Part shown: positions 53,491 through 62,562 of the stretch, piece by piece
Position numbering within the stretch: position 1 is the stretch's first letter
How the letters are laid out: each line of letters starts with the position of its first letter
Source: CBDCWT01 sp965223305
GTDB lineage: Bacteria > Planctomycetota > Planctomycetia > Pirellulales > Pirellulaceae
Reading direction: 5' to 3'
Assembly: GCA_965223305.1 (NCBI GenBank)
Contig: CBDCWT010000088.1
Coordinates: 643,420 to 707,419, forward strand
DNA length: 64,000 bases
Position numbers and translations under genes: made by a program
The notes under the pieces: model-generated
The model's input: only the letters and a program-made list of their open reading frames with translations
What the model was told of the DNA's origin: nothing
Databases searched by the model: none

Positions 53491-54917
53491 ATGGACGGAA
53501 AGCAAGTCGCCCGTCTCGAACGGCGGCAGTTTTTGCATGACTGCGGGATTGGTGTCGGCAAGATCGCGCTGGCCACTCTGTTGGCCGAAGGTGGAGCCCG
53601 GGCGGCCGCTCCGACCGCTTCCCCGCCTCCACACTTTGCCGGCAAAGCGAAACGGGTGATCTATCTCTTCATGGCGGGCGCGCCCAGTCAGCTGGACCTG
53701 TTCGACTATAAGCCCAAGTTGGCAGAATTGGAGGGCAAACCGATCCCGCCTTCGGTGATCATGGGGCAGCGGTACGCCTTTATCCAACCCGATGCAGCTG
53801 TGCTCGGACCGCGGTTTTCTTTCGCGCGACACGGCGAGTGCGGAGCGGAGATATCTGAGGCGCTGCCGCACTTGGCACAAACGGTCGACGATATAGCGAT
53901 TGTTCGCTCGGTGCGCACGGACCTGTTTAACCACTCGCCCGCGCAGTTGTTCGTGAACACCGGAAGCGGCGTTCCCGGTCGCCCCAGTATGGGCGCGTGG
54001 CTGAGCTATGGCCTGGGAAGCGAAGCCGATGACCTGCCCGCTTTTGTGGTGCTCAAGAGCGGCGGGAACCTCAGCGGTGGTGCTGCGATGTGGAGCGCCG
54101 GCTTCTTGCCAGCAGTCCATCAAGGCGTGCCTTTCCGCAGTCAGGGCGATCCGATTTTGCACGTCTCGAATCCGAGAGGTTACGACGTGCAGGCGCAGCG
54201 CGAGTCGCTTGACTTGATTCGCAACTTAAACGAGCAGCAATTCAAGGCGGTGCAGGATCCGCAGATTGCAACTCGGATCAACGCTTACGAGATGGCCTTT
54301 CGAATGCAGGCGCGAGCCCCGGAGCTCATGGACTTTTCGGCAGAGTCCGCAGAGACATTGGACCTGTACGGGGCACAGCCTGGGAACGGCCAAGCGGCCT
54401 TTGCCAACAACTGTTTGTTGGCGCGCCGGCTCGCCGAACGTGGCGTACGGTTCATCCAACTGTATCACGCGGGCTGGGACCATCACAGTGATGTGGAAGG
54501 TGGCCTGCGGAGGCAGTGCCAGCAAACCGATCGAGCGTGTGCTGCCCTGATCAGGGACCTGAAACGCCGCGGGATGCTGGCCGAGACGTTAGTTGTCTGG
54601 GGTGGCGAGTTCGGGCGCGACGCCGATGGTCGAGGCGAGTGCGGCGCTGGGCCGTAGCATGGGTCGCGATCATCATCCACAAGCGTTCACTATGTGGTTT
54701 TCCCGGCGGCGGCATCACGCCTGGCGTTAGTGTTGGTGCGACCGACGAGTTGGGTTTTCACGTTGTCGAGAGTCCCGTTCATGTTCACAGTGCTCAGGCG
54801 ACGATTTTGCATTGCTTGGGCATCGACCACGAGCGTCTGACGTTTCGTTTTCGAGGATTGAATTTTCGTCTAACCGGTGTCGAGGAACATCATCCGGTCC
54901 ACCAGCTGCTGGGATGA
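53491..54917 (+). pseudogene. DUF1501 protein with two frameshifts
   Basis: From the ATG at 53491, RRQFLHDCGIGVGKIALATLL is a Tat-like signal, followed by VIYLFMAGAPSQLDLFDYKP, the DUF1501 core, and WGGEFGR. There an extra base near 54618 breaks the frame (expected GRTPMVE-type continuation). A second extra C near 54706 breaks it again before SGGGITPGVSVGATDELGF. The corrected protein ends EEHHPVHQLLG at 54917, about 475 residues. Partner of the upstream DUF1549/1553 gene. Confidence 0.85.
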
Positions 54918-54976
54918 TTGCCAAGCGATGCGGCGCCCGCGCGTCGGAAGTGCAAGAAGTTGCGGGTCGTTCAATC

Positions 54977-55046
54977 GGAACCCGAAGCGTAAGCGAGGGA
55001 ACAACTTGCGATGGTACATCAACTCCCCTCGCTAACGCTTTAGCGT
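54977..55046. repeat. Palindromic repeat family B, copy 4 (convergent junction)
   Basis: GGAACCCGAAGCGTAAGCGA and a decayed mirror arm (CTAACGCTTTAGCGTCC) flank ACAACTTGCGATGGTACATC. It separates the convergent DUF1501 and NYN genes. Confidence 0.8.
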
Positions 55047-55067
55047 CCACGCAACACTCATCGACTC

Positions 55068-55691
55068 TTACCAGCCAGCTGGCTTGTCGATTACTCCGCC
55101 GGCTTGGTCAGAAAGCTGGGCTGGAAACTGCGAGTGTCTAAGAAGGGCAATCGGCAGGTCTTTGCTCTTGTCCGCTGCAGCCCGTAGTTCTACTGCTGCC
55201 CCCCGCGTAGGGTGTCTTGTCGGCACGTAGACAATCACTTCTTTCCTGGGAAAGAGCGTCTTCACCCAGTGAACGGCCGGCACCAAATCAGAGTCACCAC
55301 TTACGATCACGAATCGGTCACAGTTGTTCTGAAAGGCGTCGACGACGATTTGAAGGGCAATTGCCACATCTGTGCGTTTCTCCTCCATGGAAGAGAAGTG
55401 GCGGTCAGCTTGGTGGGCGCACGCCTGCACGCGGCAACGCACTTGCTTGCGTTTGAATCTCCCAAGCGTTATTTGCACCGTGGGGAGCGTGGCTAGTGCC
55501 CGAAGATAGGCTCTTTGGTTGGCCAGGCTTGGGCCTACGACTTCGGCCGTGAAGTAGTGGATTTTCGCGACGTTGTCGCTGTTTCGTAGCTGCCTGAAAT
55601 AACGCTCCAGGTTCAGCCATTTGTGCGGGCCGTTTTGCAAGGCCCCTTAGTAGAGGTTAAATCCGTCGACGTAGACGACGGTGTTTTGCAT
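55068..55691 (-). pseudogene. NYN-domain (LabA/DUF88-like) nuclease with in-frame stop at codon 15
   Basis: From the ATG at 55691 the frame gives VVYVDGFNLY, the first catalytic Asp (Asp9) with the family DGxN motif, then a TAA at 55647-55649 where the family has Tyr (NLYYG), then continues in the same frame: GALQNGPHKWLNL, EKRTDVAIALQIVVDA, FVIVSGDSDLVPAVHWV. Apart from the stop, the PIN-like fold and its acidic residues are complete (about 207 residues). A restart at a TTG (55640) would lose Asp9. NYN proteins are RNases or scaffold proteins of RNA metabolism. Directly upstream lies a hairpin leader with a terminator. Confidence 0.8.
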
Positions 55692-55708
55692 CCTGCTCTC
55701 GCTTAGAC

Positions 55709-55761
55709 AAAAAAAGGCACCCATGTAGAGTGCCCAACCGGCGCAACACCGGGGAGTCGTA
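55709..55761 (-). ncRNA. Candidate leader attenuator or small RNA upstream of the NYN gene
   Basis: On the minus strand, TATATT (55768-55773) is a -10-like box. The predicted transcript carries a small CCGG/CCGG hairpin (55738-55752), then GGCAC/GTGCC (55716-55734) followed by seven T (55709-55715). The terminator ends 17 bases before the NYN ATG. It could be an attenuator of the NYN gene or an independent short RNA. Confidence 0.45.
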
Positions 55762-55913
55762 CTTACAAATATAGCATCGGCCGGGGGTTCGAGTCCAGTT
55801 GACCCCCTTTTCCACAAGGACTCAAAGACACGTTTTCGCAGCCCGACGTCCGCCTTTTTCAGCCAAACTACGGCTAGTCTCTGGCGGACACCTTGGGCCT
55901 TTTTCCGTAGTCG

Positions 55914-56876
55914 TCAAACGTGATTACATGACTTCGCCGCCTCTGCGTGCCTCGCTTCGACCGTTTCGCGGAGCTCGCCCGGAAGATGCACTTCAAAGAT
56001 AACGCCCGACTGGCCTTCTCGGTCTAGAACTCGCACCTCTCCGCGCATCCTGCGAACCAGAGTTTTGACAATATGCAGGCCCAACCCGGTACCGGGCTTT
56101 TGTCGCGTCAATTCATCGCCTATTCGGAAGAACCTGTGGAAGATCTTGCTTCTGTATAACTTAGGAACGCCTGGCCCGTTATCGCAAATCTGGATGACCA
56201 CGCGGCCATTTTCAGCCATGCTCGCACTGATTTCGATTTGGGGTGGGCGCCCGGCGTATTTAAACGCGTTGTCGATCAGATTCCGGAGCACGAGGTCCAG
56301 CTCGTCCTTGCGTACGTGCACGACGATTGGTTCCAGTCGCTCGTGGACCTGCTCCGGTGGAACGTCATACCGCCGCCGCAGTTTCTGGCAGCATTCACTT
56401 AGCAGGATGTCCAGATCTACGGCGTCGTTTTCCTCACCGCTCGCCGGTTTCTGCAATCGCGCCGCGACTAGCAAATGGTTGATCAAATGGTCCAGGCGTT
56501 CGACATCGTCGAGCATGAAGCGGAAGAAGTCCTGTTGTTCGGTCGGATTCACAGTCCTGCGGTTGAGGGTCTGCAGGTACAGCTGCAAGGAGGCGATCGG
56601 AGACTTTAGTTCATGAGTGACGCTATCTACGAAATTGGATTGACGTCGATTCAGGTTGATTTCTTTGATCGTCAAACGCAGATACAAGACAACCCCTACC
56701 AACAGCAGCACCAAGAATGCAGTTCCGACCGGCAACATGGTCCAATAAAGAGGCGCGGACACCTCGAGAGCGCCAGCCACAGCGAGAATGATCCAGCCGA
56801 CGGTCAGGGCCACCAGCAGCACAATCATGACCACGCCGAGCGTGACCGGCCACTTCAACGATCGGTGTTCAAACAT
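55914..56876 (-). CDS. Orphan membrane sensor histidine kinase
   Basis: 320 residues. Two membrane helices at about 10-33 and 44-66 enclose almost no periplasmic domain. HisKA follows with His88 in SVTHELKSPIASLQL. The HATPase N-box is LVLRNLIDNAFKYA, G1 is DNGPGVPKLYRSKIFHRFFR and G2 is KPGTGLGLHIVKTLV. No response regulator is adjacent, so the partner is unknown. The signal is probably intramembrane. Divergent from the haemoglobin gene across a MITE. Confidence 0.93.
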   Translation of the reverse strand: MFEHRSLKWPVTLGVVMIVLLVALTVGWIILAVAGALEVSAPLYWTMLPVGTAFLVLLLVGVVLYLRLTIKEINLNRRQSNFVDSVTHELKSPIASLQLYLQTLNRRTVNPTEQQDFFRFMLDDVERLDHLINHLLVAARLQKPASGEENDAVDLDILLSECCQKLRRRYDVPPEQVHERLEPIVVHVRKDELDLVLRNLIDNAFKYAGRPPQIEISASMAENGRVVIQICDNGPGVPKLYRSKIFHRFFRIGDELTRQKPGTGLGLHIVKTLVRRMRGEVRVLDREGQSGVIFEVHLPGELRETVEARHAEAAKSCNHV

Positions 56877-57298
56877 CGGAAGGCTGTTTAGCTCGACTTG
56901 GCATGCGGACCTCGGTATACATCCGGCATTGGACTCGACGACGATTATAACGCGATACGGCCTGCTAGCCCGGATTATTCATGAAGATCGTCGTGAGAGG
57001 TTGTAAGTACGTTCGTGGCGAGGAAGGCGAGCAATTCTTCCGCAGGCGTATTGAAGCAATACGTCGAGGGAGAATTGTGAAGCATGACGAAGCCACGGAT
57101 GGACTTACGACCTCGCAGCAGATCGCTCATGAATAATTCGGGCTAGTGGCACACCACGCTAAGGGCGTGTCTCCGCTCGTCTGGATCGCCACACGCAGTC
57201 GCTTCGGCCTTGCGGGCGACACGGGCCACAAAGTAATAATAGTGAGAAGTTGGAGATGGCACTGAGAGTTAGAACTGGCAAGTCATGAAAGGGCTGGA
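56877..57298. other. Divergent intergenic region containing MITE copy 3
   Basis: This 422-base region lies between the histidine kinase and truncated haemoglobin genes. The MITE occupies 56965-57146. The rest holds a ribosome-site-like AAGGG just before the haemoglobin ATG and nothing else recognised. Confidence 0.6.
56965..57146. mobile_element. Palindromic MITE, copy 3
   Basis: CTAG direct repeats (56965-56968 and 57143-57146) flank a 174-base element with CCCGGATTATTCATGA at one end and its inverted partner at the other. Internally, GTAAGTACGTTCGTGGC pairs imperfectly with GCCACGGATGGACTTAC around a CGTATTGAAGCAATACG centre. Confidence 0.85.
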
Positions 57299-57667
57299 AT
57301 GACGGACACGCTCTACGCACGGCTCGGGGGATATGACGCGATTGCTGCGGTGGCGGATAATCTGCTGCCCAGGTTGATGGGGGACGAGCAGTTAGGTCGC
57401 TTTTGGGAACATCGAGGCGAAGATGGACTCCGCCGCGAAAAGCAGCTGCTTATCGACTTCTTATGTCACAGCGCCGGCGGTCCCATGTACTACACCGGCC
57501 GTGGTATGGAGCTCGCGCACCGCGGGATGCGCATCTCCGAGTCCGACTGGACCCGCTTTATCAACCACTTGGAAGACACGCTCGCTGCATTCAACTTGGC
57601 CGCTGCCGAAACCAAGGAGGTGTTGGACTTTGTTGCCAGCACGAAGTCCGAGATTGTTGAAGTGTGA
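57299..57667 (+). CDS. Group I truncated haemoglobin
   Basis: 122 residues. The 2-on-2 globin begins LYARLGGYDAIAAVADNLLP, with GGPMYYTGRGMELAHRGMRIS containing proximal His74 (F8). It is the usual length, with no signal peptide. Roles known for the group are O2 or NO handling; none can be chosen here. It is preceded by AAGGGCTGG at ribosome-site distance. It is convergent with the SLBB-like gene, with family C repeats between. Confidence 0.93.
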   Translation: MTDTLYARLGGYDAIAAVADNLLPRLMGDEQLGRFWEHRGEDGLRREKQLLIDFLCHSAGGPMYYTGRGMELAHRGMRISESDWTRFINHLEDTLAAFNLAAAETKEVLDFVASTKSEIVEV

Positions 57668-57684
57668 TGGGCAAAAGAGTGCTT

Positions 57685-57793
57685 GTAGCCGAATTCGCCA
57701 GAATTTGGACGAATCGGCGGTGCGCCAAACTCTGGCGAGTTCGGCTACGTTCGGGGGCTCGCGGTCCACCAAACTCTGGCGAGTTCGGCTACG
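57685..57793. repeat. Repeat family C (convergent junction)
   Basis: One inverted arm GTAGCCGAATTCGCCAGAA and two direct CCAAACTCTGGCGAGTTC units, hairpin-capable. It lies between the stop codons of the haemoglobin and SLBB-like genes. Confidence 0.85.
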
Positions 57794-57813
57794 ATCGGAT
57801 AGCGGCGATGGCT

Positions 57814-59085
57814 TCAGTCCGGTCGATATTTCCGCAGCGGACTTAACAGCACGACGGCTTCGCCGCGCCGGAGTATGTTGTTGTCGATGGTGTAGGCCCT
57901 GACGACAGCTTGCCGCGCTTCAGCCAAGCTCTTGCCGTTCACTGTCACCGGGCCAACGACTGGCAAGTCGATTGCCCCGTCCGACTGGACGACAAAGGGC
58001 AAACCGACCATTGGAAGCAGCGTGGACTGTCCAGGTAGATGCTGAACCTGAGGCCCCTCGTCGTCGTCGCTACCGATCACACCTTGAATGTAGACGGCCA
58101 ACGTATCGCCAACCTCGACCTTTGACTTGAGTGCCGCCTCGAGTCTGCGGGTACGCTGCTTCATCAACGTGACCATAATCCTCGCCGTGGGCAGCAGTAC
58201 TGGGTTGTCTATGGTGTAGGCCTGGCGTATCGCCTCAGCAGCCTGGCGAAGCGTCTTACCTTCAACCTGGATCGGCGCAACAATCGGCACGTTGATCTCG
58301 CCTGCGGCGAACACGGGGACCGGAAATCCGACTGCCGGTGGAAGTGATGGGTCGATCACCGTTACCCGCTCTGATGTTCCCAGAACGCCTTCGATGAAGA
58401 CGCCCAACACGTCGCCCGCGCCAAGTGTATAGGTGTGGACGGCGATCGGCCGGGTATTGGAATCCGCACGACCGTTTGCAGCGGCTGGCGGAGCAGCTGC
58501 CGCGGCAACCGGTGACTCGCTTGCCAAAGATCGTTCACCGACGAGTGCCATCTCGGCTTCGATTCGCTCTAACCTGACGGAGAGCAGTTCTTTCGTCCCG
58601 AGTTGGCCGCCGCGGTGCATCACGCCGACGAACTGCTCAAGCTGGCGCAGGTTATCCAGCATTTTTTCGTGTAGCCGAACGCGCGAGCTTCTGGTGGTGG
58701 CAGTCTCTAACTGCGCGGCTAGCAGACGGTTCTGCGCGCGGAGTAAGGCTTCCGTCGTTGCCAGCCCACTGTTATGTTCCTGCTGTGTGGCGTCAACGAG
58801 CTCCCGGAGGATCTTGAGTCGCTCGTCGATCAGCTTCTGCATGCTGTCGTTCGGCACAGCGGGCTGGGGCTGTGGATCGCCTGCGGCAGCGCTGCGTTCT
58901 GCCGCAGGTGGAGTCTGGACGATGCCCGCGCCAGCATCCTCGGCAGGAGATGCCCGGACGATCAATGGCTGTTCTTTGCCGGCCGATTCCGCAGAGATCT
59001 GTGTCAACAGCGCCACGGGGCCCGCGACCAAAACGAGCGAGACCATTATCGTGGCCAACGGCTTCATGGCGGAAGAGAGCATCAT
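57814..59085 (-). CDS. Secreted protein with two polysaccharide-export/SLBB-like repeats
   Basis: 423 residues from the ATG at 59085. An N-terminal membrane helix or signal (LATIMVSLVLVAGPVALLTQ) precedes a low-complexity region, a coiled coil (NRLLAAQLETATTRSSRVRL), then two homologous domains: YTLGAGDVLGVFIEGVLGTS and VEVGDTLAVYIQGVIGSDDD, each followed by a LPVVGPVTVNGKSLAEARQAV-type SLBB-like part. It resembles Wza-type export proteins, but no glycosyltransferase cluster is near. Its ATG overlaps the sigma factor stop by four bases (ATGA), so it is translationally coupled to it. Confidence 0.82.
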   Translation of the reverse strand: MMLSSAMKPLATIMVSLVLVAGPVALLTQISAESAGKEQPLIVRASPAEDAGAGIVQTPPAAERSAAAGDPQPQPAVPNDSMQKLIDERLKILRELVDATQQEHNSGLATTEALLRAQNRLLAAQLETATTRSSRVRLHEKMLDNLRQLEQFVGVMHRGGQLGTKELLSVRLERIEAEMALVGERSLASESPVAAAAAPPAAANGRADSNTRPIAVHTYTLGAGDVLGVFIEGVLGTSERVTVIDPSLPPAVGFPVPVFAAGEINVPIVAPIQVEGKTLRQAAEAIRQAYTIDNPVLLPTARIMVTLMKQRTRRLEAALKSKVEVGDTLAVYIQGVIGSDDDEGPQVQHLPGQSTLLPMVGLPFVVQSDGAIDLPVVGPVTVNGKSLAEARQAVVRAYTIDNNILRRGEAVVLLSPLRKYRPD

Positions 59086-59819
59086 CGTTCTTGTTCCTTC
59101 GCTGGCGAGTTGAACGACCGATTCAGAGGCAGCGCGCGCGCGGCGCCGCCGGAGTTGCCTTGCTGGATACATGACTTGACCGCGAGTTCGATCCACTTCT
59201 CAGCGGAACTTGAGTGTGCAGCACACGCGTTTCTGGCTGTTGCGAATACCACCGACATCGCCACACCCCGCTTCAGTAGCTGGAACCTCAATTTTCGCCG
59301 CCCTCGTGCCAAGGCAGCCTTGACCGCTGACTCGGTGCGATCCAACTGATCGGCCGCCTGGGCTCGTGTATGGCCTTCCAAGTCACAGAGCACAATCGCA
59401 TCGCGGTACCGGCCTGGGATGTTCTGCAGTTCCTCGTGCATGATCTGCTGCAGCTCGCGCACGTGAATTTGCTGCAGGGCATCATGCGTTGCCACTGGTG
59501 GCTCCTCCTGCAGGGAACTTTCGTGACGTCGCGCGCGCCGGCGGGCTGCCCGGGCTGACGTTCGATAAGCGACACGGTGCAGCCAGGCTGCTAGCGAAGT
59601 GACGTTTGTCAACCTGTGAGCTCTGGCGGCGAGAATCAACAGTGTCGCTTGAAAGGCGTCTTCGGCGTCCTCCTCGTTTCGCGATATGCGGCGGCAGACA
59701 CTCATGAGCATCGTCGCGTGCCGCTCGACCAACTGCCGAAAGGCCATTTCGTCTCGTTGGCGAACGAACTGCATCAGAAGCTCGTTGTCTGTGCACGCGA
59801 TGGTGTTCTGAGTTGACAT
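59082..59819 (-). CDS. ECF RNA polymerase sigma factor with short C-terminal extension
   Basis: 245 residues from the ATG at 59819. Sigma region 2 is DNELLMQFVRQRDEMAFRQL to EDAEDAFQATLLILAARAHR; region 4 is IPGRYRDAIVLCDLEGHTRAQAADQL with the helix RTESAVKAALARGRRKLR. About 65 residues follow, starting VAMSVVFATARNACAAH, which look like the stub of the longer C-terminal domains found on many planctomycete ECF factors. It is first in a two-gene unit, with the SLBB-like gene overlapping by four bases. No anti-sigma factor gene is adjacent. Confidence 0.9.
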   Translation of the reverse strand: MSTQNTIACTDNELLMQFVRQRDEMAFRQLVERHATMLMSVCRRISRNEEDAEDAFQATLLILAARAHRLTNVTSLAAWLHRVAYRTSARAARRRARRHESSLQEEPPVATHDALQQIHVRELQQIMHEELQNIPGRYRDAIVLCDLEGHTRAQAADQLDRTESAVKAALARGRRKLRFQLLKRGVAMSVVFATARNACAAHSSSAEKWIELAVKSCIQQGNSGGAARALPLNRSFNSPAKEQER

Positions 59820-60049
59820 GCGAGCAGACGAGCATCCTTGGACTTGTGAGGTTCGGTTCCGCGGCCGCAACCGCACTGGCTTCTAGACGGTGTCGGCGGA
59901 CTACCTTACATTGATATCTTAATAGAGGCGCTTGCTAGTCCTAGCGGCCCTCATTTTCTTGAGAAAAGATCGCGCGGCCCTGGCAGCGCCGCCCCTCAGG
60001 CGGCCGAAGTTGTGCGAAAATCGTAGCACGAGGGTGCAACCTGCCAAAG

Positions 60050-60916
60050 ATGTGCAGAGGTTCGACACAGCTACGCAATCTACTGGCTGTCTGCTGCCTC
60101 AGCCTCGTGGCAGCGATAGGTTGTGCTAACGGATCGGTCGAACCCGCCGGGAAGTCGTCAGCCAGACCTGCGGCAGACGTACTTCGCCTAGCAACCACGA
60201 CGAGCACGCGCGATTCAGGCTTGCTCGACGAGTTGCTCCCTGCATTCCAAGACTTACAGGGTTGCCGCGTCGACGTGATCGCCGTGGGAACCGGGGCGGC
60301 ACTAAAACTCGCTCAGCTCGGAGACGTGGACGTGGTGGTGGTGCATGCCCGCGCCGCCGAGCAGGCCTTTATGAAGGCCGGGTATGGGATACGCCACGAG
60401 GAGTTCATGTACAACAGCTTCGTACTCTTGGGGCCGCCGAACGACCCGGCGGGGATTCGTGGAGTTCCGGCGGTGGCCGCCCTGCAGAAAATCGTTGCGG
60501 AAAACCAATGCTTCGTCTCTCGAGGCGACGACAGCGGAACCCACAAACGAGAGCAGAGTCTCTGGAAAGCAGCAGCTCTACAACCTCGCTGGGAACGCTA
60601 CGTCGAGAGCGGCCAAGGGATGGGACCGACCCTCATCATGGCAGATGAGATGCAAGGCTATCTGCTAGCCGACCAAGGAACTTACTTGAAGTTCCGAAAC
60701 AAGATTGGGCAGGTACCGTTGGTACCTGCGGAGAACATCCTCAGAAACCCCTATGCTGCGATCGTTGTCAATCCTGAGCGGCACGACTGGATCGATGCTG
60801 AGCTGGCGAATGCGTTTGTCGATTTCCTGATCTCCGCAGAGGCCCAGCACCGGATCGGCAGTTACCAGCTTGACGGACAGCAGCTGTTTTTTCCAACTCG
60901 CCTAGAGGGTGACTGA
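60050..60916 (+). CDS. tupA: Tungstate ABC transporter substrate-binding lipoprotein
   Basis: 288 residues. Lipoprotein signal with lipobox AAIGC and acylated Cys25. The TupA fingerprint TTTSTRDSGLLDELLPAF opens the mature domain, and GDDSGTHKREQSLW and GPTLIMADEMQGYLLADQGTY are conserved in TupA. It captures tungstate, possibly molybdate, at the cell surface. First gene of tupABC, divergent from the ECF sigma unit. Confidence 0.95.
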   Translation: MCRGSTQLRNLLAVCCLSLVAAIGCANGSVEPAGKSSARPAADVLRLATTTSTRDSGLLDELLPAFQDLQGCRVDVIAVGTGAALKLAQLGDVDVVVVHARAAEQAFMKAGYGIRHEEFMYNSFVLLGPPNDPAGIRGVPAVAALQKIVAENQCFVSRGDDSGTHKREQSLWKAAALQPRWERYVESGQGMGPTLIMADEMQGYLLADQGTYLKFRNKIGQVPLVPAENILRNPYAAIVVNPERHDWIDAELANAFVDFLISAEAQHRIGSYQLDGQQLFFPTRLEGD

Positions 60917-61006
60917 GCCATCGTTGTCCCGGCGAGCGGCCGCTCCGCGCAGCCGTGTCCGCGCCGCTCGATTCTGGCCACTCTCGCTTGCTTGTTCACC
61001 ATACTT

Positions 61007-61705
61007 ATGGAGCTTCTGTGGGATGGTCTGACGGGAGCCGTTCAGTTGCTCATCGCCAGAGACCCGCTTGTTGCGAGCGCGGCGTGGCGCAGCGCGTGGA
61101 TCTCTCTAGTCGCCGTCGGCCTCGCCTGGTTGGTCGGCGTACCAACCGGCTCACTGCTCGCCCGGAGGAAGTTCGTTGGTCGAGGAATGCTGGTCATGCT
61201 GATTCGCGCCGGGATGAGTATTCCCACCGTGTTGATCGGCCTCGTCTGCTACGCGATGTTCTCTCGTCGCGGGCCGCTAGGTGGCCTCGATCTACTCTAC
61301 ACGCCATGGGCGATTGTCATCGGAGAGGTCGGCTTAGCGATTCCCATCATCGTCACTTGGACGCATAGCGCCGTGAGCAGCTTGGATCCGCGCGTGGCGG
61401 AAACCGCATTGACGCTCGGCGCCGGGCCGGTGCGTCGCTGGCTAACCTATCTGTCCGAGTCTCGAATAGGTATCGCACTGGCCGTGCTGACTGCCTTCGC
61501 GCGTTGTTTCACAGAGCTTGGCATCGCCATGATGGTAGGCGGAAACGTCAAATTTAGAACTCGGACGCTCACAACTGCCACTGCGCTGGAGACTGCACGA
61601 GGGGAGTTCAGCCGAGCGGTTGCGATGAGCTCGATCCTGCTCTTGATGGCCGTCGTGATGACCGTTGTCGTGGCGTGGATTAGTCGGCAAGAGAAAGATG
61701 TGTGA
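61007..61705 (+). CDS. tupB: Tungstate ABC transporter permease
   Basis: 232 residues from the ATG at 61007; a TTG at 60992 would add five residues. It has five membrane helices. The ABC permease EAA loop lies around VAETALTLGAGPVRRWLTYL, followed by SRIGIALAVLTAFARCFTELG. The N-terminus LLWDGLTGAVQLLIARDP matches TupB starts. Lies 90 bases after tupA and overlaps tupC. Confidence 0.93.
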   Translation: MELLWDGLTGAVQLLIARDPLVASAAWRSAWISLVAVGLAWLVGVPTGSLLARRKFVGRGMLVMLIRAGMSIPTVLIGLVCYAMFSRRGPLGGLDLLYTPWAIVIGEVGLAIPIIVTWTHSAVSSLDPRVAETALTLGAGPVRRWLTYLSESRIGIALAVLTAFARCFTELGIAMMVGGNVKFRTRTLTTATALETARGEFSRAVAMSSILLLMAVVMTVVVAWISRQEKDV

Positions 61706-62303
61706 AGTCATGCTCGAGATCCGTGATTTGCAGGTCAACAAGGTGGGCAAGACAATTTGCCATGTGCCGGAACTGAGCGTTCCAAATGGCGAGCGAGTGG
61801 CGGTAATTGGACCCAACGGAAGCGGGAAAACGACCCTGCTGCGCGTGCTGGCTGGACTTGAAAAGGAATATACGGGCGAGGTGCAGGCTTGGACCGCAGC
61901 CCAGCGGCGCGTCTTCGTCCACCAATCCCCCTTTCTGTTCCGTGGATCAGTGCGATTCAACGTAACCTATGGCTTGTCGGCTCGGGCGCTGACGCGACGA
62001 GAGCGAGCCTCCGTAGCAGAAAAATGGATTGACCGGTTTGGTGTTGCCCATCTGGTCGACCGGCACTGTGCCAAGCTCTCGGGGGGCGAGCGGCGGCGCG
62101 TGGCCCTCGCACGGGCGTTTGCACTGCGACCAAGTGTACTCCTGCTCGATGAGCCGCTACTAGATCTTGACGAACAAGGCATCGAACTTCTACGCGGGGC
62201 GATGATCGAGTTGCCCGAGTCTACGATCTTGATGTCGTCGCCAGTCTCCCTGCCCGTGGCATTGACAGCGCGCGTCTACGCCCTCGAGCGATGTCAGACA
62301 TGA
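61698..62303 (+). CDS. tupC: Tungstate ABC transporter ATPase, switch His replaced
   Basis: 201 residues from the ATG at 61698, overlapping tupB by eight bases. Walker A is GPNGSGKTT, the signature is LSGGERRRVALARAF, Walker B is VLLLDEPLLDLD. At the position of the H-loop histidine the sequence reads STILMSSPVSLPVA, with Ser in place of His. The C-terminus is short with no regulatory TOBE domain. It powers TupAB. A frameshift-free reading elsewhere makes the missing His a real feature of this sequence, though error is possible. Confidence 0.9.
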   Translation: MCEVMLEIRDLQVNKVGKTICHVPELSVPNGERVAVIGPNGSGKTTLLRVLAGLEKEYTGEVQAWTAAQRRVFVHQSPFLFRGSVRFNVTYGLSARALTRRERASVAEKWIDRFGVAHLVDRHCAKLSGGERRRVALARAFALRPSVLLLDEPLLDLDEQGIELLRGAMIELPESTILMSSPVSLPVALTARVYALERCQT

Positions 62304-62562
62304 GACGGGATGCACTCAGAGAAAACCGCAACTTCAAGAAACGCAGCGACTCGATCGCGGTGCCAGTTTGGGACGGCGCCGGCCTGATGCGAGTTGCTGG
62401 CTGGATCGGCTGTTCCAGTTATGCGGAATTGATTGTCTGGAGTTTCTCAGTTCAGACTCAAACTGCCTCGACCCACTGTGGGATCGAACGAGATGCATAG
62501 GTATTATGGATAGCTTGGGGCGAATAAGGGAGTCTTGAGGTCGTTGCCTGGGATCACGGGTA
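62304..62562 (+). other. Gap between tupC and the NRPS gene
   Basis: A 259-base region with no recognised gene or promoter. A short frame (62291-62500) starting inside the tupC end has no domain and no ribosome site. Confidence 0.5.

Noticed and set aside
55781..55809. tRNA-like T-arm string GGGGGTTCGAGTCC near the NYN leader
   Set aside because: The T-stem does not pair, and no acceptor, D or anticodon arms fit on either side. At best a weak GGGGGT/ACCCCC hairpin on the plus strand.
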